Positions 1-12,380 of a stretch of DNA of 64,000 bases are shown here, piece by piece. Within the stretch, counting starts at the first letter, position 1; each line of letters begins with the position of its first letter. The stretch is taken from NCBI GenBank assembly GCA_025602905.1, contig JAHLKI010000025.1:354283-418282 (forward strand), written 5' to 3'. Origin of the DNA: Phlyctochytrium arcticum. Its lineage: Eukaryota > Chytridiomycota > Chytridiomycetes > Chytridiales > Chytridiaceae. A program made the position numbers and the translations under genes. The notes under the pieces are model-generated. The model was given only the letters and a program-made list of their open reading frames with translations. It did not search any database and was not told the DNA's origin.

Positions 1-138
1 CGCTCAAAGGAGATAGTGGCACAAAGAAGACTGGTAGTAAGATATCCAATACACTACACAATATACTATGGAGAATACAGTAACTGAATAGACATACAGA
101 AACGGAATGGACTAAAGACCATTAAAAACCATTCAAAG

Positions 139-2952
139 TCAGCGCTTATTTGGGCATTTACCATAAGTGTGCATTGTCGAACCACAACCTGAACATCTGC
201 GCAAGGCACGAGTTTGAGGTACAGCGGAAATTGAAGATGGTGAAAGGGCTTCCGAGCTACTATCCTCTGTAGCGGTAGTTGAGTGGCTAGAGGTAACGAC
301 TTCATTGCTCAGCACGCTGTCAAACATAAGTGCTGCGTCTTGTGCGGCAACCATGGCGCTTGGGCACTCTCTCCTGTCATGTCCGCGTGCCTGGCAAATT
401 CCGCACTTGCGCTGGCTTGCCATGAGTTGGCTTTCCGCGATTTCAGATCCCACACGCAGTCGCTTGTTTCCACGGTCATGTGTGGCCTTGATAAAGCGAC
501 CGACGGGGGGCTCTTTAACCTCCGAGCTTGCAGTTACAGGGTTCAGTCACCACCTCAAAATAAAATCGGACATCTTCAAGGCACGTTTTTCCTCGCGCAT
601 CACGAGGATCTCATGAGCACACGGCATGCCCATAACTGTTCGATGCCATGAAGTGCATGGCTTGAGAACTAGCGAACCCTCACTCAGAACGGTAGAGGCA
701 TCATTGGCTTTGATAATTCTGTCCGCTTTGATTCGCTCCTGGTCGAGCAGTTTGAGGATGTGTAGAGGAAGACGTTTGTTGATCTCCGCATACAATGGCT
801 GGATCCTAACCGGTGTGCGAAATCGGTTCTTCTTTTCCTGCTTCTGGTTGTCATCTTCTGTCATGAAGCGGTGGGTAGCGCTGGCCTCTGACCCAACAGA
901 GGTACAATAATCAGACATCTGCTGCGCACAGTTCTTGCGAATCGTTTCATACAAGGTAAGGATGGTAGAATTTGCCAAACCGTTGGATTTGATAGAGGCC
1001 CAGTGCTTTCCTTCCACTCGAGACGTAACAGTGGCATTGATGTGTTGGAATTTGTCAATATATAAACTGGCCCAATGTTGTTGTAAGGGGATCTTATTTG
1101 TCTCCAAGTAGGCATAGGTGGCTTCGTCAACGTCGTTTTCAATTTTTTCCCAGATTTCTTTGAATTCGCCTTCGGACTTGGCCCTTTCCAGTTCGTTCCA
1201 GGTTCTAAAGGAAAAGTTAAGCGATCGATTCGAGAAATATTGTTGGGGAACCCTCGCTTATACTTTGAAGGCGGCAAATGCGTCTGCATTGTACTTTTCG
1301 TTTTTGTCAACAAAATTCTTCTGGCAATGTTTCTTAATGTTCTGCCAAATATGCCAGCGGCAAAGGATAATTTTGGTAGAAGGCCATCTGCTTTTTATGG
1401 TAGAAATAAATGCAGCATCAGAATCGATGACAACGACGCTTGGTGGTGCCGACAATGATCGTGTAATCGAATCAAGTGCAATTTCATAATCTTCAGTTGA
1501 TTCGCTGGCCATTAACATGAACGCTCCAGAAAAAGAGTGAAAGGTATCGGTAATTCCCACGACATGAAGCAGAGGCATTTTATGATGATTTGTCCGATAT
1601 GTGCAATCCATAATCAGCACATCCCCGAATTTTTTTAACAGCTCGGCCATGTAACTCTATAAATCTCGTGAGAAGTTTTCTCACCATGTCTTTTGTTGTT
1701 AAAACTTACATCGGTTTGGAAAAATAGATGCGTGAGCACATTCTGATTATTTTGGATGACATCCGTCACAATTACTTGCGCGACGCAATGCTCAAGGGAT
1801 TCCAGAAGAGCTGTCAATGGAGATCGGCCTTGAAGGTAATCTTGAACCTTTTTTGCTTTCTGGTTGGTAATTTCCTTGACATTGATTAAAGGTTGACTTG
1901 GATCTTTGATGATCGTGGCAAGAATTTCGCGTGGCCTGGTACCGGCCTCAATCATATTATCAACCGCACGGAGCACTGTAGCGCTCTGAGTGAACCGACG
2001 TGCTTGAAACTTTGTTTTCAGGCCTTCCTTTGTCAGCTGCGCGTGGTCGGTATGAGTTCCAGTATCATCACCCAACCCAAGCTTAATTGATCATTCACCG
2101 ACAATCCCATTTTTTACTTCCCCCTTCAAAATCGCCATATAAGTGCAGCCTGATTTCTGGCCTGCTTTCTTGATCAAAGGAATACCGTCGTCCTTCGGCT
2201 GATATTCGCCATAGCAAGCGCAGGGACGCCACGTTTTGTGGATCGGCGTATCGGGACCGCCGAGGCGTTTATATCTCCCATTGGCAATTGCAAATCTGTT
2301 GTTAATCGCGAACTGCTTTAGAGCATGACCAGCTTCCTCGGCAGTTTTGAATGGGCCTGCAGGGGGAAGTGGGGGCGTCCATACTGCGCAATCGCCATCA
2401 TTCAGAGCAAGAACCTTTGCTGCATCAGTATATTTGCATACCATTTCTAGGTCCGCCCGTGTCATCGCAGACCGATTGATCATCTCCTGATCGAGGCTCG
2501 CCGGCTGCGTTGGCGGGGTTGCCAGCGCCATCAAAACCCACTTCATGGAATCCGCGCGAGTGTTCTTATACCATTACAAGGGTAAGACAAAATGACTCCA
2601 TTGCAGCATCCAACAGAGAATTGTTGTACCTTCACTCTGCTCAGACGCAACATTATTCTGGACTTCACTGCTGCTGCAATTGACAATAGCTTCTATTCAG
2701 GGTAAACAATTTATTGATACTGTTATGATGTTACATGAGAAACATTTCAAAGTTACCCTCGGACGAGACGTGAATGTGAGTCTCAACAAGCTGGGCTGCC
2801 CGCATGGCCTTTTGCATCATACTCGGGGTGACCTGCATCAGTGCCATCAACTCAGCGGACTTTTGAGCAACCATCCTAGTATGCTCTTCAATCATTTCTT
2901 CAACGGTTTTAGTGTGGATGGGGTTGGACATTCTGTTGTTGCTGCTAGACAT
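139..2952 (-). pseudogene. MULE (Mutator-like) transposase, copy 1
   Basis: DDE transposase gene of the MULE/FAR1-like group, read right to left. A likely first exon begins at ATG 2952. A FAR1/WRKY-GCM1-like DNA-binding block (WRPCACYGEYQPK, then KSGCTYMAILKGEV) lies at 2546-2094. The catalytic block at about 1646-1258 has DCTYRTN and VVVIDSDAAF followed by CRWHIWQNIKKHC. A SWIM-like finger (C..WHRTVMGMPCAH) lies near 640-600, and a CCHC knuckle tail (CGICQARGHDRREC) near 420-380. Introns split the blocks; one donor/acceptor pair keeps frame between FFQTD and the catalytic exon. Two in-frame TGA codons (2091-2093, 547-549) break the frame, each where a Trp is plausible by alignment to copy 2 at 18.4 kb. 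No element ends were found, and the left end probably lies outside the window. Family assignment is firm; activity is unlikely unless the TGAs are read through. Confidence 0.8.
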
Positions 2953-3300
2953 TTTTGAACGTGCTATCTAATGACGACGTAGGAGTCCGCACGTAAAAGT
3001 GTGGGAAGTGTGGGGAGTATAGATGAGAGCGTTTGGACTTGATGTCCGGATCTAACGCCAGATGGCTGTGCTGACTATGAAGCGCCATGCCAACAAGGCG
3101 TATGACTCAGCAGGGGTGCAAATATGGCAATCCGGGGGTGCAGATTTGGCAGCCGTCTCGAAACATATCATTTCTGACTCATACGTAGTGGCTGCACAAT
3201 CACGTGGCGGCGGGCGCGCCCTTTTCCGAAGCCATGGGCGAGCCTCACCCTCGCCGTCCACCCTAGCAACAGGTAGGAAATTGTCATCTTCAAGAGCTAT

Positions 3301-3830
3301 ATGTCATACTCAAAAATGTACAAATTCTTAGGAGTTCTCGGGGAGTGTACGGCTCATTTGTTTACGCTTGAGTTTCAAAAGCGGGGGTTGCCACACATTC
3401 ACATAATGATGTGGATTGACCCGCGGGATGTGCCCAAAACTGCAGCAAAAATCGACAAGGTCATATGTGCAGAATTGCCAAACATTGACACTGATCCAGA
3501 GCTGTATGCCACCGTCTCCAAATCCATGATACATGGTCCGTGTGGCTCGGCCAAAAAAGTTTCCCAAAAAGTTCACTGCCGCCACGGAAATGTCCGACGA
3601 TATCTACCGGACATACCGCCGGCGTGATGACGGACACAGCGTGAAAGTGAAGGGGGTGGATCTGGACAACCAATGTGTTGTGCCATACAACCCGTACTGA
3701 ACAAAAAAAGTATAACGGTCACATTAACGTTGAGCTATGTTCAATGGTGTCCGCTGTCAAGTACATTTTTAAGTACATTTACAAAGGTCCCGACCGTGCC
3801 ACAGTAGAGTTGACTGCATCTTCGCACACC
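3301..3830 (+). pseudogene. Helitron Rep-domain fragment
   Basis: Partial rolling-circle replication initiator of a Helitron. The motif FQKRGLPHIHIMMW carries the HUH-type His pair, followed by AELPNIDTDPELY and MIHGPCG. After a frame break near 3610-3675 the downstream Rep segment KYNGHINVELCS...KYIFKYIYKGPDRATVEL continues in another frame. The helicase part is absent, and the coding sequence runs straight into the 111-bp minisatellite. A related but distinct Helitron lies at 36.2-39.6 kb on the other strand. This is a truncated, non-autonomous remnant. Confidence 0.75.
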
Positions 3831-3974
3831 TCTGGACCTGATGATGTCCCAACAATTGATGATGAGATCAAGAGGGACACCCGGTACACAGCGGGATTCC
3901 GCACGAGTGGTGACAATGTGGTGGTGCTGCACCAGTGGCCACCAGCCTGCACCAGGTGGTCACCATGGTGGTGG

Positions 3975-4700
3975 GCATTCACCACTGGTGATGAGGGTGG
4001 TGTGCGGCGGAGACCCTCCCAGCATACTAATCTATCCCAATGCAGAGAATTGGTGCGGGGTCACCACTGGTGATGAGAATGGAGGGAAACCACCACTGGT
4101 GATGACGGTGGTGTGCGGCGGAGACCCTCCCAGCATACTAATCTATCCCAATGCAGAGAATTGGTGCGGGGTCACCACTGGTGATGAGAATGGTGGGAAA
4201 CCACCACTGGTGATGAGGGTGGTGTGCCGCGGAGACCCTCCCAGCATACTAATCTATCCCAATGCAGAGAATTGGTGCGGGGTCACCACTGGTGATGAGA
4301 ATGGTGGGAAACCACCACTGGTGATGAGGGTGGTGTGCCGCGGAGACCCTCCCAGCATACTAATCTATCCCAATGCAGAGAATTGGTGCAGGGTCACCAC
4401 TCGTGATGAGAATGGTGGGAAACCACCACTGGTGATGAGGGTGGTGTGCCGCGGAGACCCTCCCAGCATACTAATCTATCCCAATGCAGACATTCCACAC
4501 CATGCTGGTGAGAATTGGTGCGGGGTCACCACTGATGGTGAGAATGGTGGGAAACCACCACTGGTGATGAGAATGATGTACCACAGAAACCCCCCAGCAT
4601 ACTAATCATCCCAAAGCGGACATCCCACACCATGATGGTGCGAATTGGTGCAGGGTCACCACTGGTGATGAGAATGGTGGGAAACCCCCTCTTTCTCATA
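3975..4700. repeat. 111-bp minisatellite, about 6 units
   Basis: Tandem units of about 111 bp contain CATACTAATCTATCCCAATG and CACCACTGGTGATGAGAATG. The phrase AGCATACTAATC recurs at 4021 and 4132, giving the period directly. Since 111 is divisible by 3, one frame stays open through the array and translates to a 37-residue repeat. I read that frame as incidental and not as a gene. Inner units are nearly identical and the last ones are degenerate. The array abuts the Helitron Rep fragment. Confidence 0.85.
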
Positions 4701-5069
4701 AGATATATGTTTGGATGGAAGGCTGCAAAAAAATGGCAGAGGTTCCATAGACAGAATGCCCATTGGCACATGTGTTATATTTCATCACTAAAAATTGGGG
4801 GGTGGCATTGATTTTTTCGGGTAAGAATAACTCTTGCCCTCCCGCAGTTCATACTGAGTTTGATCTCAGCTCAATGCCCCTGGGCTCACCTGGGAAATCC
4901 CGAAGCAAACCCAACCGAATCCTACGGGTTCTGGTTTCTCTGCAGCCACAATCTCAAAGATGTAAGTAAGCTGCACAACTATTCTGCTCAAAGTTTGAAA
5001 AACTCCTACAGACGGGCATTCCCGTGCCAAGAAAGAGAAACCAAGGTGTGAAACCCGTCTTCAAAAAAT
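4701..5069. other. non-coding spacer
   Basis: No gene supported. The sequence lies between the minisatellite and the short satellite. It is probably more transposon-derived DNA, but no recognisable motif is left. Confidence 0.5.
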
Positions 5070-5440
5070 CCCTCAGATTGCACCGGAATAGCCCTCAGAT
5101 CGCATTGGACTAAGCCCTCACACTTGCACTGGAATAAGCCCTCACATCGCATTGGAATAAGCCCTCAGATTGCACTGGAAGAAACCCTCACACTTGCACT
5201 GGAATAAGCCCTCAGATCGCACTGGAATAAGCCCTCACACTTGCACTGGAATAAGCCCTCAAATTGCACTGGAATAAGCCCTCAGATTGCACTGGAAGAA
5301 ACCCTCACACTTGCACTGGAATAAGCCCTCACATCGCACTGGAAGAAACCCTCGCACTTGCACTGGAATAAGCCCTCACATCGCACTGAAATAAGCCCTC
5401 AGATCGCACTGGAATAAGCCCTCACTTGGCACTGATCCGA
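5070..5440. repeat. 22-24-bp tandem satellite, about 16 units
   Basis: Repeated unit CCCTCACATCGCACTGGAAT-AAG, alternating with variants CCCTCACACTTGCACTGGAA-TAAG and CCCTCAGATTGCACTGGAAG. Unit length alternates between 22 and 24 nt through an indel in the CACTT/CATC part. No coding function. Confidence 0.9.
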
Positions 5441-5449
5441 CACATTAGG

Positions 5450-5575
5450 CCACTACTGAAGCACCTCATCGTAGACAATATTGCGCATCGTTCTCCGGCG
5501 GAAGGAGGTGCATAGTAGAGTCGCCCAATAGCAAATCCCCGCTGCCGAAGTTTCCACCTCCGTTGAAACTGCTCT
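5450..5575 (-). pseudogene. Helitron helicase scrap
   Basis: The minus strand encodes RWKLRQRGFAIGRLYYAPP followed by SAGER. This matches the conserved IGR-Y...P..GER block just before the Helitron Pif1-like helicase. The match stops after the GER motif and runs into the satellite. It sits next to a fragment of a different transposon class, so this is a shuffled remnant. Confidence 0.55.
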
Positions 5576-5590
5576 CTCACCTCAAATATC

Positions 5591-6526
5591 TCATGATAAA
5601 CTGCCATGAAGAACCTCCGCTAGTTCTCCATCCAGAGTGTCCGCAGGGAGCCAAGCGTCAGGGATGAGATCGGCAAAGCAAAAGCGGTTGACAACGTATA
5701 GGCCTGTGTCTTTGTGCTCGATGGTGTCCACGTATTCAGCGGCTACTTCTTGTTCTCTGCGGACCGTCCCAGTCACCGAGCGTACACAGTTGGCTTCGGC
5801 GCAATGATGCTGAACGTTAATTTGAACACGTCGCCAGAACCTGATGCGTTGAGGAGGGCGATCGTTGACACGCCGCACGATGGGACAGCCGTAGAAGTGG
5901 GTGTTTTCAACTCGATCGTATCTGCAAACTTTGGCCGTGTCATTTTCAACAATTTCGACAATTTTGCCAACCCAATTGTCCATCAAACCAAAGTATCCAA
6001 CTTGCCACTTGCGATGGATTGAGACCGGAGCATCATAGCAACCGATGCGCTTGCCCAGTGGTCCGTCTCTCACCAAAGCTATGACCCCGTCCAAGGCCTG
6101 CTGCACGACACCATCCTTGTCAATCCAAACACCACCCGCAAGGATGTGGGAGAGTACGTTATAGGTGATAAACCTATGCGCAATATCTCGGGAGGGTGCT
6201 TTGCGACTGCTGTAGATCGATGCTTCACGGATGGTTTGGTTGAAGCGCTCAAAATGTTCCGACATGAACAGAGCTGGTGGACCAAAGCGGTCAGCATGTT
6301 TGACAAGATGCAGGAAAATGTGGAACTTCCGGCCGGTGAATTGCCCAATGTCCGCGCGGGCTACTGCAACCAAAAAGTTATTTGTGCGGATGCTGAGCTG
6401 TTCTTTGAAGGTCGAGATGTTGAAAATGGTTCGACCGTAGACCAATACACACCCAATAAATAGCGTATGTTTCCCAGGTGACGCGTCTTGATTGAATTCC
6501 GCGCGGCGCGCGATTATAATTGCCAC
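5591..6526 (-). pseudogene. KDZ-like transposon protein, C-terminal fragment
   Basis: An open frame of about 311 codons without a convincing ATG. It contains HLVKHADRFGPPALFMSEHF, then ERFNQTIREASIYSSRKAPSRDIA. That block (H-L...RFGP...E.FE.FN..IR..SI.S...APSRDIA) is typical of large proteins of fungal KDZ/CxC-type DNA transposons, best known in basidiomycetes. The rest (ALDGVIALVRDG, RRVNDRPPQRIRFWRRVQI) fits the tail of such proteins. No catalytic residues can be assigned in this piece. A fragment from the upstream half of the same protein type lies on the opposite strand at 12.79-13.4 kb, beyond the hAT element. The family call rests on recalled motifs. Confidence 0.5.
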
Positions 6527-7300
6527 GAGATAGTGGCAGCGTCTGATTCACGAGCAGGCCTGCTCGGGACAACTTACACTGCCAGCTCGTAAAAACCTAA
6601 GATTCCCAGCTTGTAATATCTATGATCCCCCCCAGCTTGTGAAATATTATACTACTGAAGCTCCTGAAATCCTGAGCCCGACAATCGCATGGCTTCATAA
6701 GCATTTTGCATATCTGGAATTGATAGATTTCCCTGCTCGCATACCATCAAATTGACCCGGATGTAGGCAGAAGGAATGGAAAAAAGAAAATGTATTGTTA
6801 CAGTATTATCATACAGGAAAACGGAGGAATCACAAGAAATTAGATACAATGTGTGAGAAACGTCCAAAGACATGAAACAATAATAGACAAGTAGGAGATG
6901 AAAAGAAAGCTGTCTAATAATATGATGCGTCCTATAGGAAGAAACAATGAATACATATGATTACTGTGGACACTAGGGTATGCTCTAAATTTACCTCGGC
7001 AATCGCGCTCATTGTCCCTCACCGTCGGTGGTATGATTGTTGTCCGAAGGAGTTTCGCAGCGGTCTTGCATCCAGTTACCTTCCATTCCCTCCACGTCCG
7101 AACCAACCTGCTCGAGGGCCTGGCGACACCGCTCAACCTCTTCCTCCTCAAGGCGAGCTCGGCCCGCTTCCTCAGTCTCCCTGGGCGTGGCTGGAAATGC
7201 CTTATCATCGTCCAACACCATTTCATCAAGCTCGCTGGTACCGGTATCATCCTGACTGGTTAATTGGCCGATTTTGTCACTTGCCCTCGGCCAGAAATAG
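6527..7300. other. spacer, no gene recognised
   Basis: One minus-strand frame (7350-7009) encodes an acidic, Glu/Arg-rich stretch (EEAGRARLEEEEVERCRQALEQ). It has no recognisable partner exon and could be an exon remnant of the neighbouring transposon. Nothing else is supported. Confidence 0.4.
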
Positions 7301-7850
7301 ACCTGCCACCCACGGGTAATGGACGGGTTGAGGGGCCTGACCCAGTCCATACCCGTTTGTAAATGGGCTTACCCATTACCCGTCCTTTTGCCCATGTGGC
7401 TATGCAGGTGGCTGTGTATGTGGCTTGGTCTTAACCCAAAAAAGGGTTTTATTGGACCAAATTGGGATTAACGAAGCATGTCTGCCTTTAGTACCCATAT
7501 CACTGCAAGTGAGAAGTGCCTTTGGAGTGAGTGTGTTTCTTGTTGAAAAGAGCCACGCAAGAAGGTCCTTCTTTTATAAAACTTGGAGTCTGGAACAATG
7601 CGCTGGAAAAAGTTCAAAAGTACTTGGTCATAAGATGAAAGGCAGAGGAATTTCGAGTCAAAATCCATTGGAGGAATGATAAGTTACAAGTAATGGATTC
7701 TTGTGAACGGTGAAGCTGGGATCAAAACGGTTGAGAAAACCTCGAGGTAAGACTATGGGGATTTGATGCCAGATATAGCTCAAGGGCATGTATGTCAGGG
7801 GCACAAAATATGTGAAGTATGAGATAATTATTATATGAGAGTCAATGGGT

Positions 7851-7930
7851 CTTTTAGTCTAGTGGTCTTGACGACGGAGGCCGGCCATCCGCATGCCCGC
7901 ACCTCCGTGTTCGACCCGCGGGATGCAACA
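7851..7930 (+). other. tRNA-like (SINE-type) Pol III promoter remnant
   Basis: An A-box-like TTAGTCTAGTGG is followed about 40 nt later by a B-box-like TGTTCGACCCG inside a pairable T-arm (CCGTG/CGCGG). The anticodon arm is poor (position 33 would be C) and the acceptor stem does not pair, so this is not a functional tRNA. It is either a decayed tRNA or a tRNA-derived SINE head inside the hAT element. Confidence 0.3.
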
Positions 7931-8448
7931 ACTCCGAGCCTTTTATTTTTTGCACCTGCTGAATTTAACACAGAAATGGCAACAAATCCCCCATGATACA
8001 CCTTTCCAAAATATGATTGGATGCATCGATATTTGCCATTAGAATTATAAAATTTCTGACGCTTGACGGTCTGTAGTGACTATTGGTTAGGTTGCAAAAC
8101 TGAATGCAAACCTGATCTTGTGTTGAGAACTTGAGATCGACTTGAAAGTTCAGGCTGACGCGGCTGACACTCTGGCTGGCTGACAATGACAAGCTGACAG
8201 GGCTGATCGCAGTCACAACTGTTGACACAACACCAGCCATGCTGTGGCATTATGTGGGAATTTTCCCCAAAACCTCGACTTGATCCAAATTTGCAATTGA
8301 AAAATCGTACAATATGCTAACTATAAATATAAAAACGAGGCAGGCTAAATCCTGGCTGGGGTGTTTTCTCAGCCGATCCAGCCATAATAAAGACATCACA
8401 GCCTGAGAAAAAATTGGCTGAAGAGAGAGTCAAAGATTTAAAATACTG

Positions 8449-8455
8449 TATAAAA
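8449..8455 (+). promoter_or_regulatory. TATA box of hAT transposase
   Basis: TATAAAA lies about 85 nt upstream of the transposase ATG at 8539, inside CTGTATAAAAGGAGAGG. Confidence 0.5.
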
Positions 8456-10784
8456 GGAGAGGTCCTTGGGATCCCCCAGAACACTCTAGCGATCACAGCA
8501 TCATAGTTCCCATCACCCATTACCAAGCCTGCGCACATATGTCTTCACGAACCTATTCAGAGCTGGACGACAATTACGACAGTCAAGAAGGCCCATCCAA
8601 TGCCGCACAACGTCGTCGCCTGGACCTTGATGAGCAGAGCGAGCGCAACTCCGAAATTGCACCCGAAGACAGCAGGAGCGAGATCTCCGCCGTCACTGTT
8701 ACTAGCCAGAAAAGACAACGGAGCTGGGTATGGAGCCACTTCAAATCCACCGAGGAAAAGTATATGGCAAGATGCTATATCCAAGTCAAGAAGTGGGATC
8801 CCACCACCAAAAAGTATCGGATGCAAGATTGCGGCTATACTGCCAACCACCATCCAAGACATGGACTGAGCAACTTGTCCCGGCACATAGAGGACAAACA
8901 CAATATCGACAAAAATGGGCCCATCCAAACAGCCAATGGTCAGAGACAACTGAATTTCGGCTCGGGCGGTGCGGTCAAACTAAAGGTACTTTTTCTCAAA
9001 GCAAAACATTCATCCACCAACAAATACTTATATTTTATTTCTCATTAGGAAAACTTCAACCTTGAAGGGCTGCAAAACGCATTATCCTATTTGTTGCCGA
9101 TTGCGATCTGGCGTTCTCTCTCCCTGACCGCCAATCTTTCCGCCAAATACTCGAATTCTGCAATGAAGAAACCAGAAATGTGGGACTGGGAAGAACCTCA
9201 ATCAGCGACTCTCTCAACAAGATTTATATCAAGTATCAGCGCCATGTCGCCACCATCCTCAACAGCGCCGATACCCAAGTCCTACACATTTCAACTGATT
9301 GTTGGGCATCCAAGTCGAACAACAATTACATGGGCTTGGCCGCTCAATATGTTGACAAGAACTTCAAGATGCAGACAGTCTTTTTGGGACTCAAAACCAT
9401 CAACATAATTGGTAGGTATCTGCTCTCTCAAACAATCAGAAAAAATATTCAACTCATATTTACAAAAGGCAGGCACACAGGAGAAAACCTTGCTCCCATT
9501 TACTTTTCTGACATGCAGGAGTATGGCATCCTTGGCAAACATGGCACCATCACCACCGACAACGGCTCTAACAACCCAACCATGGTGCGCGACGTGGCAA
9601 CTCAGCACCTCCCAGACTTTGACAACAGGCAGCACCATATCCGCTGCTTCGCACACGTTCTCAACCTGGCAGCAAAGGATGCCATCAAGCAGTTCGGGGG
9701 TGACTTCGATCCAGAAGAAGTTGCAGGTGATGAGGCACCACGCGAGAACCCAATGGACTTGGGAACGATCCTACAACCACGAGACATCGGGCAAGGACAA
9801 ACCGGGGCCAAGACCATCAACAAGCGCATCCACAGTCTCGTCATCGCAGTCCGGGGTCCAACCAAAGAGTATCGGGACCAGTTCAGTAAATTCATCGAAT
9901 GTTATCAGCCGGAAGCTCACACCCACAATCTGGTGCTGGATGTTGGGACCCGATGGAACTCCACATTCTTGATGTTCGAAAGAGTGCTTTTCTTTAAGTA
10001 AGTTATGACTCTTCTCTAATGATTGGTGGTGCAGGGGCTGATTCTTCTTGTTCCTACTCTAGAAAAACCCTCAAGAAATTGGCCACCAACGACGATACCA
10101 AAGAGCTCTTCTCCGAGTTGAGCTTACCGAACCTGAGTGGGCCCAACTGGAGCAGCTAGCCAAATTTCTCAAGCCTCTCCACGCGCTGACCGAGGAGGTT
10201 TGTGTTGCGAAAGGGGCCACGTCCAATCTGGTAATCCACATTTTCCTACAACTTGTGAAGCATCTAAATGAGGTGAGTTTGAGTGTGTTTGAGAGTCCTG
10301 GGCTCCTACGGTTGGTGCTAACTCCATCAATGCTCCAGCTACAATTGAACATCGACTACCAAGACCTCCAGCCATCCACCATAGCCATGATCGACAAGCT
10401 CCGAAAATACTTGGCCATATCCATCAAGCAACGTCCGTTGATAGCAGCTACCATCCTCGACCCCCGCCGTAAGCTCTTCTTCTTCGAGAAACATGAGCAG
10501 CAATTGATGGACCATCACCTGACGGTTGCAACAATGCGATATGATTTCGAGAACCTGGCTTCCAAGTTTGACAAGCACGAGCATACCACTCCCACCGCCC
10601 CCTCCAACCCAGATGCCATGGGCTTTGCCCTGTTCGACGACCATGACTATCCCTCCTTAACCGGTCTACGAGAAGAGATCACGAGCTACTTGGCCGCCCC
10701 CAGGAGCAACACAAAGCAAGACCCCTTGACTTTCTGGGCCGCCAACCAGTCAACATATCCCTCCCTGGCAGCAATGGCACAATA

Positions 10785-12380
10785 CAGTGACTTCCAAAAA
10801 CGTTCCAATGTTTGGATCTTTTTCAAAGACTATGAAATTTGACAACGAAAACTTACAAAATACAGGATGAAGGATAATACAAAAGTGATTTTATATATAA
10901 GCCGAAGTTGTTTATCTAATACAGTAAAGGTCAACAGCCAACCTGGGCCTTGGAATTAGCATTCGAAAAAAAATAATCATTGGAACGTTTTTGATGCATA
11001 CCACAAAAAATTAGGATTCAGTACTTTGTGTGCCCTCCTTTGGCCTTAAGAACTGCCTCCACGCGTCGGGGCATACTTTCAATCAAGTTTTGACAGACGC
11101 AGGCAGGAATGTGGTCCCATTCTTCCTGAACACGTTCCCAGAGTTCGTGAATAGATGCAGGAGGTGAGGGGTAACGTGCCAGCTGTTTTTTCAGATGTGA
11201 CCATAGGTGTTCAATAGGATTCAGATCCGCACTTTGAGCCGGCCATTCCATCACCTTCAAACCGTGGTCCTCAAACCACTTTCTGGCCAAACGACTTGTA
11301 TGTTTGGGATCATTGTCTTGTTAAAAAATAACGCTCCTTGGCCGTAACTTGTAATACCGAAGGCTAGCTTGAAAGTCGTCCTCCAGAATTTGACAGTAGA
11401 GTTCGGCATCCATTCGGCCGTCGATCTTTGCGGCATATCCCGGCCCCTGCCAGAACATACAGCCCCACATCATCAAAGACCCCCCACCAAATTTCAATGT
11501 TCCTTGCACAGACCTATCAGACAGGCCCTCCCCTGGCTTCTTCCACACCCACTTGCGTCCGTCTGACCCCAGACGATTGATCTTGGTTTCGTCAGTCCAC
11601 ACAACCCGTTTCCAGTCCTCCAAAGTCCAATCCTTATGTGCCAAAGCCCAATCCATACGAGCCTTGCGATGACGTGGTAAGAGTAAAGGCTTCTTTTGCT
11701 TGACAGCAGCCTTCAAACCAACCCGTTTCAGTTCCCGACGCACTGTAGAGGGGGAAACAACTTTGTTGGTAACGTCTTGTAAAGCACGAGCAACAGCAGG
11801 TGCAGTTTCAGCTTCACCAGAGGTAACCATGGAAACTGCCCGAGACACATTTTGTTGTGAAAGAAGCTTGGGTCGACCGGGAGATGGCAATGGAGCATCC
11901 GGAAGTAGTGCTGACCTGACTCTGGAGACCGTGCCTTGACCTACACCCAGTGCTGAAGCAATCTGTCGGGTGGAACGTCCAGCAGAGAGCTGGGAGAGGA
12001 TGTTGTTTTTGGTGTCTGGTGAAAGTGGACGCATGACAAATAATGAAGGAGAAATTGGTGCTGGGCCAGTCTTTTATACCCAGGGGATCAGAAAAAAGCC
12101 ACAGCTGTTGCCATAGTACCTGTTACCATTGTAACAATCCACTTGGGGGGGGTACATCCATGCTGCGCAGCAAAAACGTTCCAATGCATGCCAGAGGTAT
12201 AAAAAATAATTCTGAGGCCTACATGCTATATATCCCTCCACTCTCATAATGAAAGATGTACCCTGGATACTGTTGATCATTCTTTCATTAATAGAGACCC
12301 CCCAAATCCGTACTTCCATAGGCAAAAAGTATGTGTTTCAAAAAATATTGAAAACATTGGAACGTTTTTGGAAGTCACTG
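10785..12380 (-). mobile_element. Tc1/mariner element, 1596 bp
   Basis: Bounded by perfect 29-bp terminal inverted repeats starting CAGTGACTTCCAAAAACGTT and flanked by TA on both sides (10783-10784 and 12381-12382). Each end has a second internal, oppositely oriented copy of the CGTTCCAATG core (about 10978-10994 and 12171-12188). That gives four candidate transposase-binding sites, as in IR/DR-type Tc1 elements. It carries one transposase gene on the minus strand. It inserted in the hAT coding sequence, so it is younger than that element. Confidence 0.95.
11018..12034 (-). pseudogene. Tc1/mariner transposase, one nonsense codon
   Basis: About 338 codons from ATG 12034. The N-terminus has a paired-like HTH (STRQIASALGVGQGTVSRVRS) and a GRP-type hook (PSPGRPKLLS). 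The DDE_3 core has WTDETKIN (first Asp), QDNDPKHTS (second Asp) and SADLNPIEHLW (Glu), with DD34E spacing. A TAA at 11321-11323 lies just before QDNDPKH, where a CAA Gln is expected from the family, so one C-to-T change explains the break. The rest of the frame is intact and the TIRs are perfect, so the stop is recent or the copy moved in trans. Confidence 0.9.

Noticed and set aside
3841..4605. A 254-codon open frame with 37-residue repeats
   Set aside because: The minisatellite period (111 bp) is divisible by three, so the open frame follows from the repeat. It has no start context and no domain.
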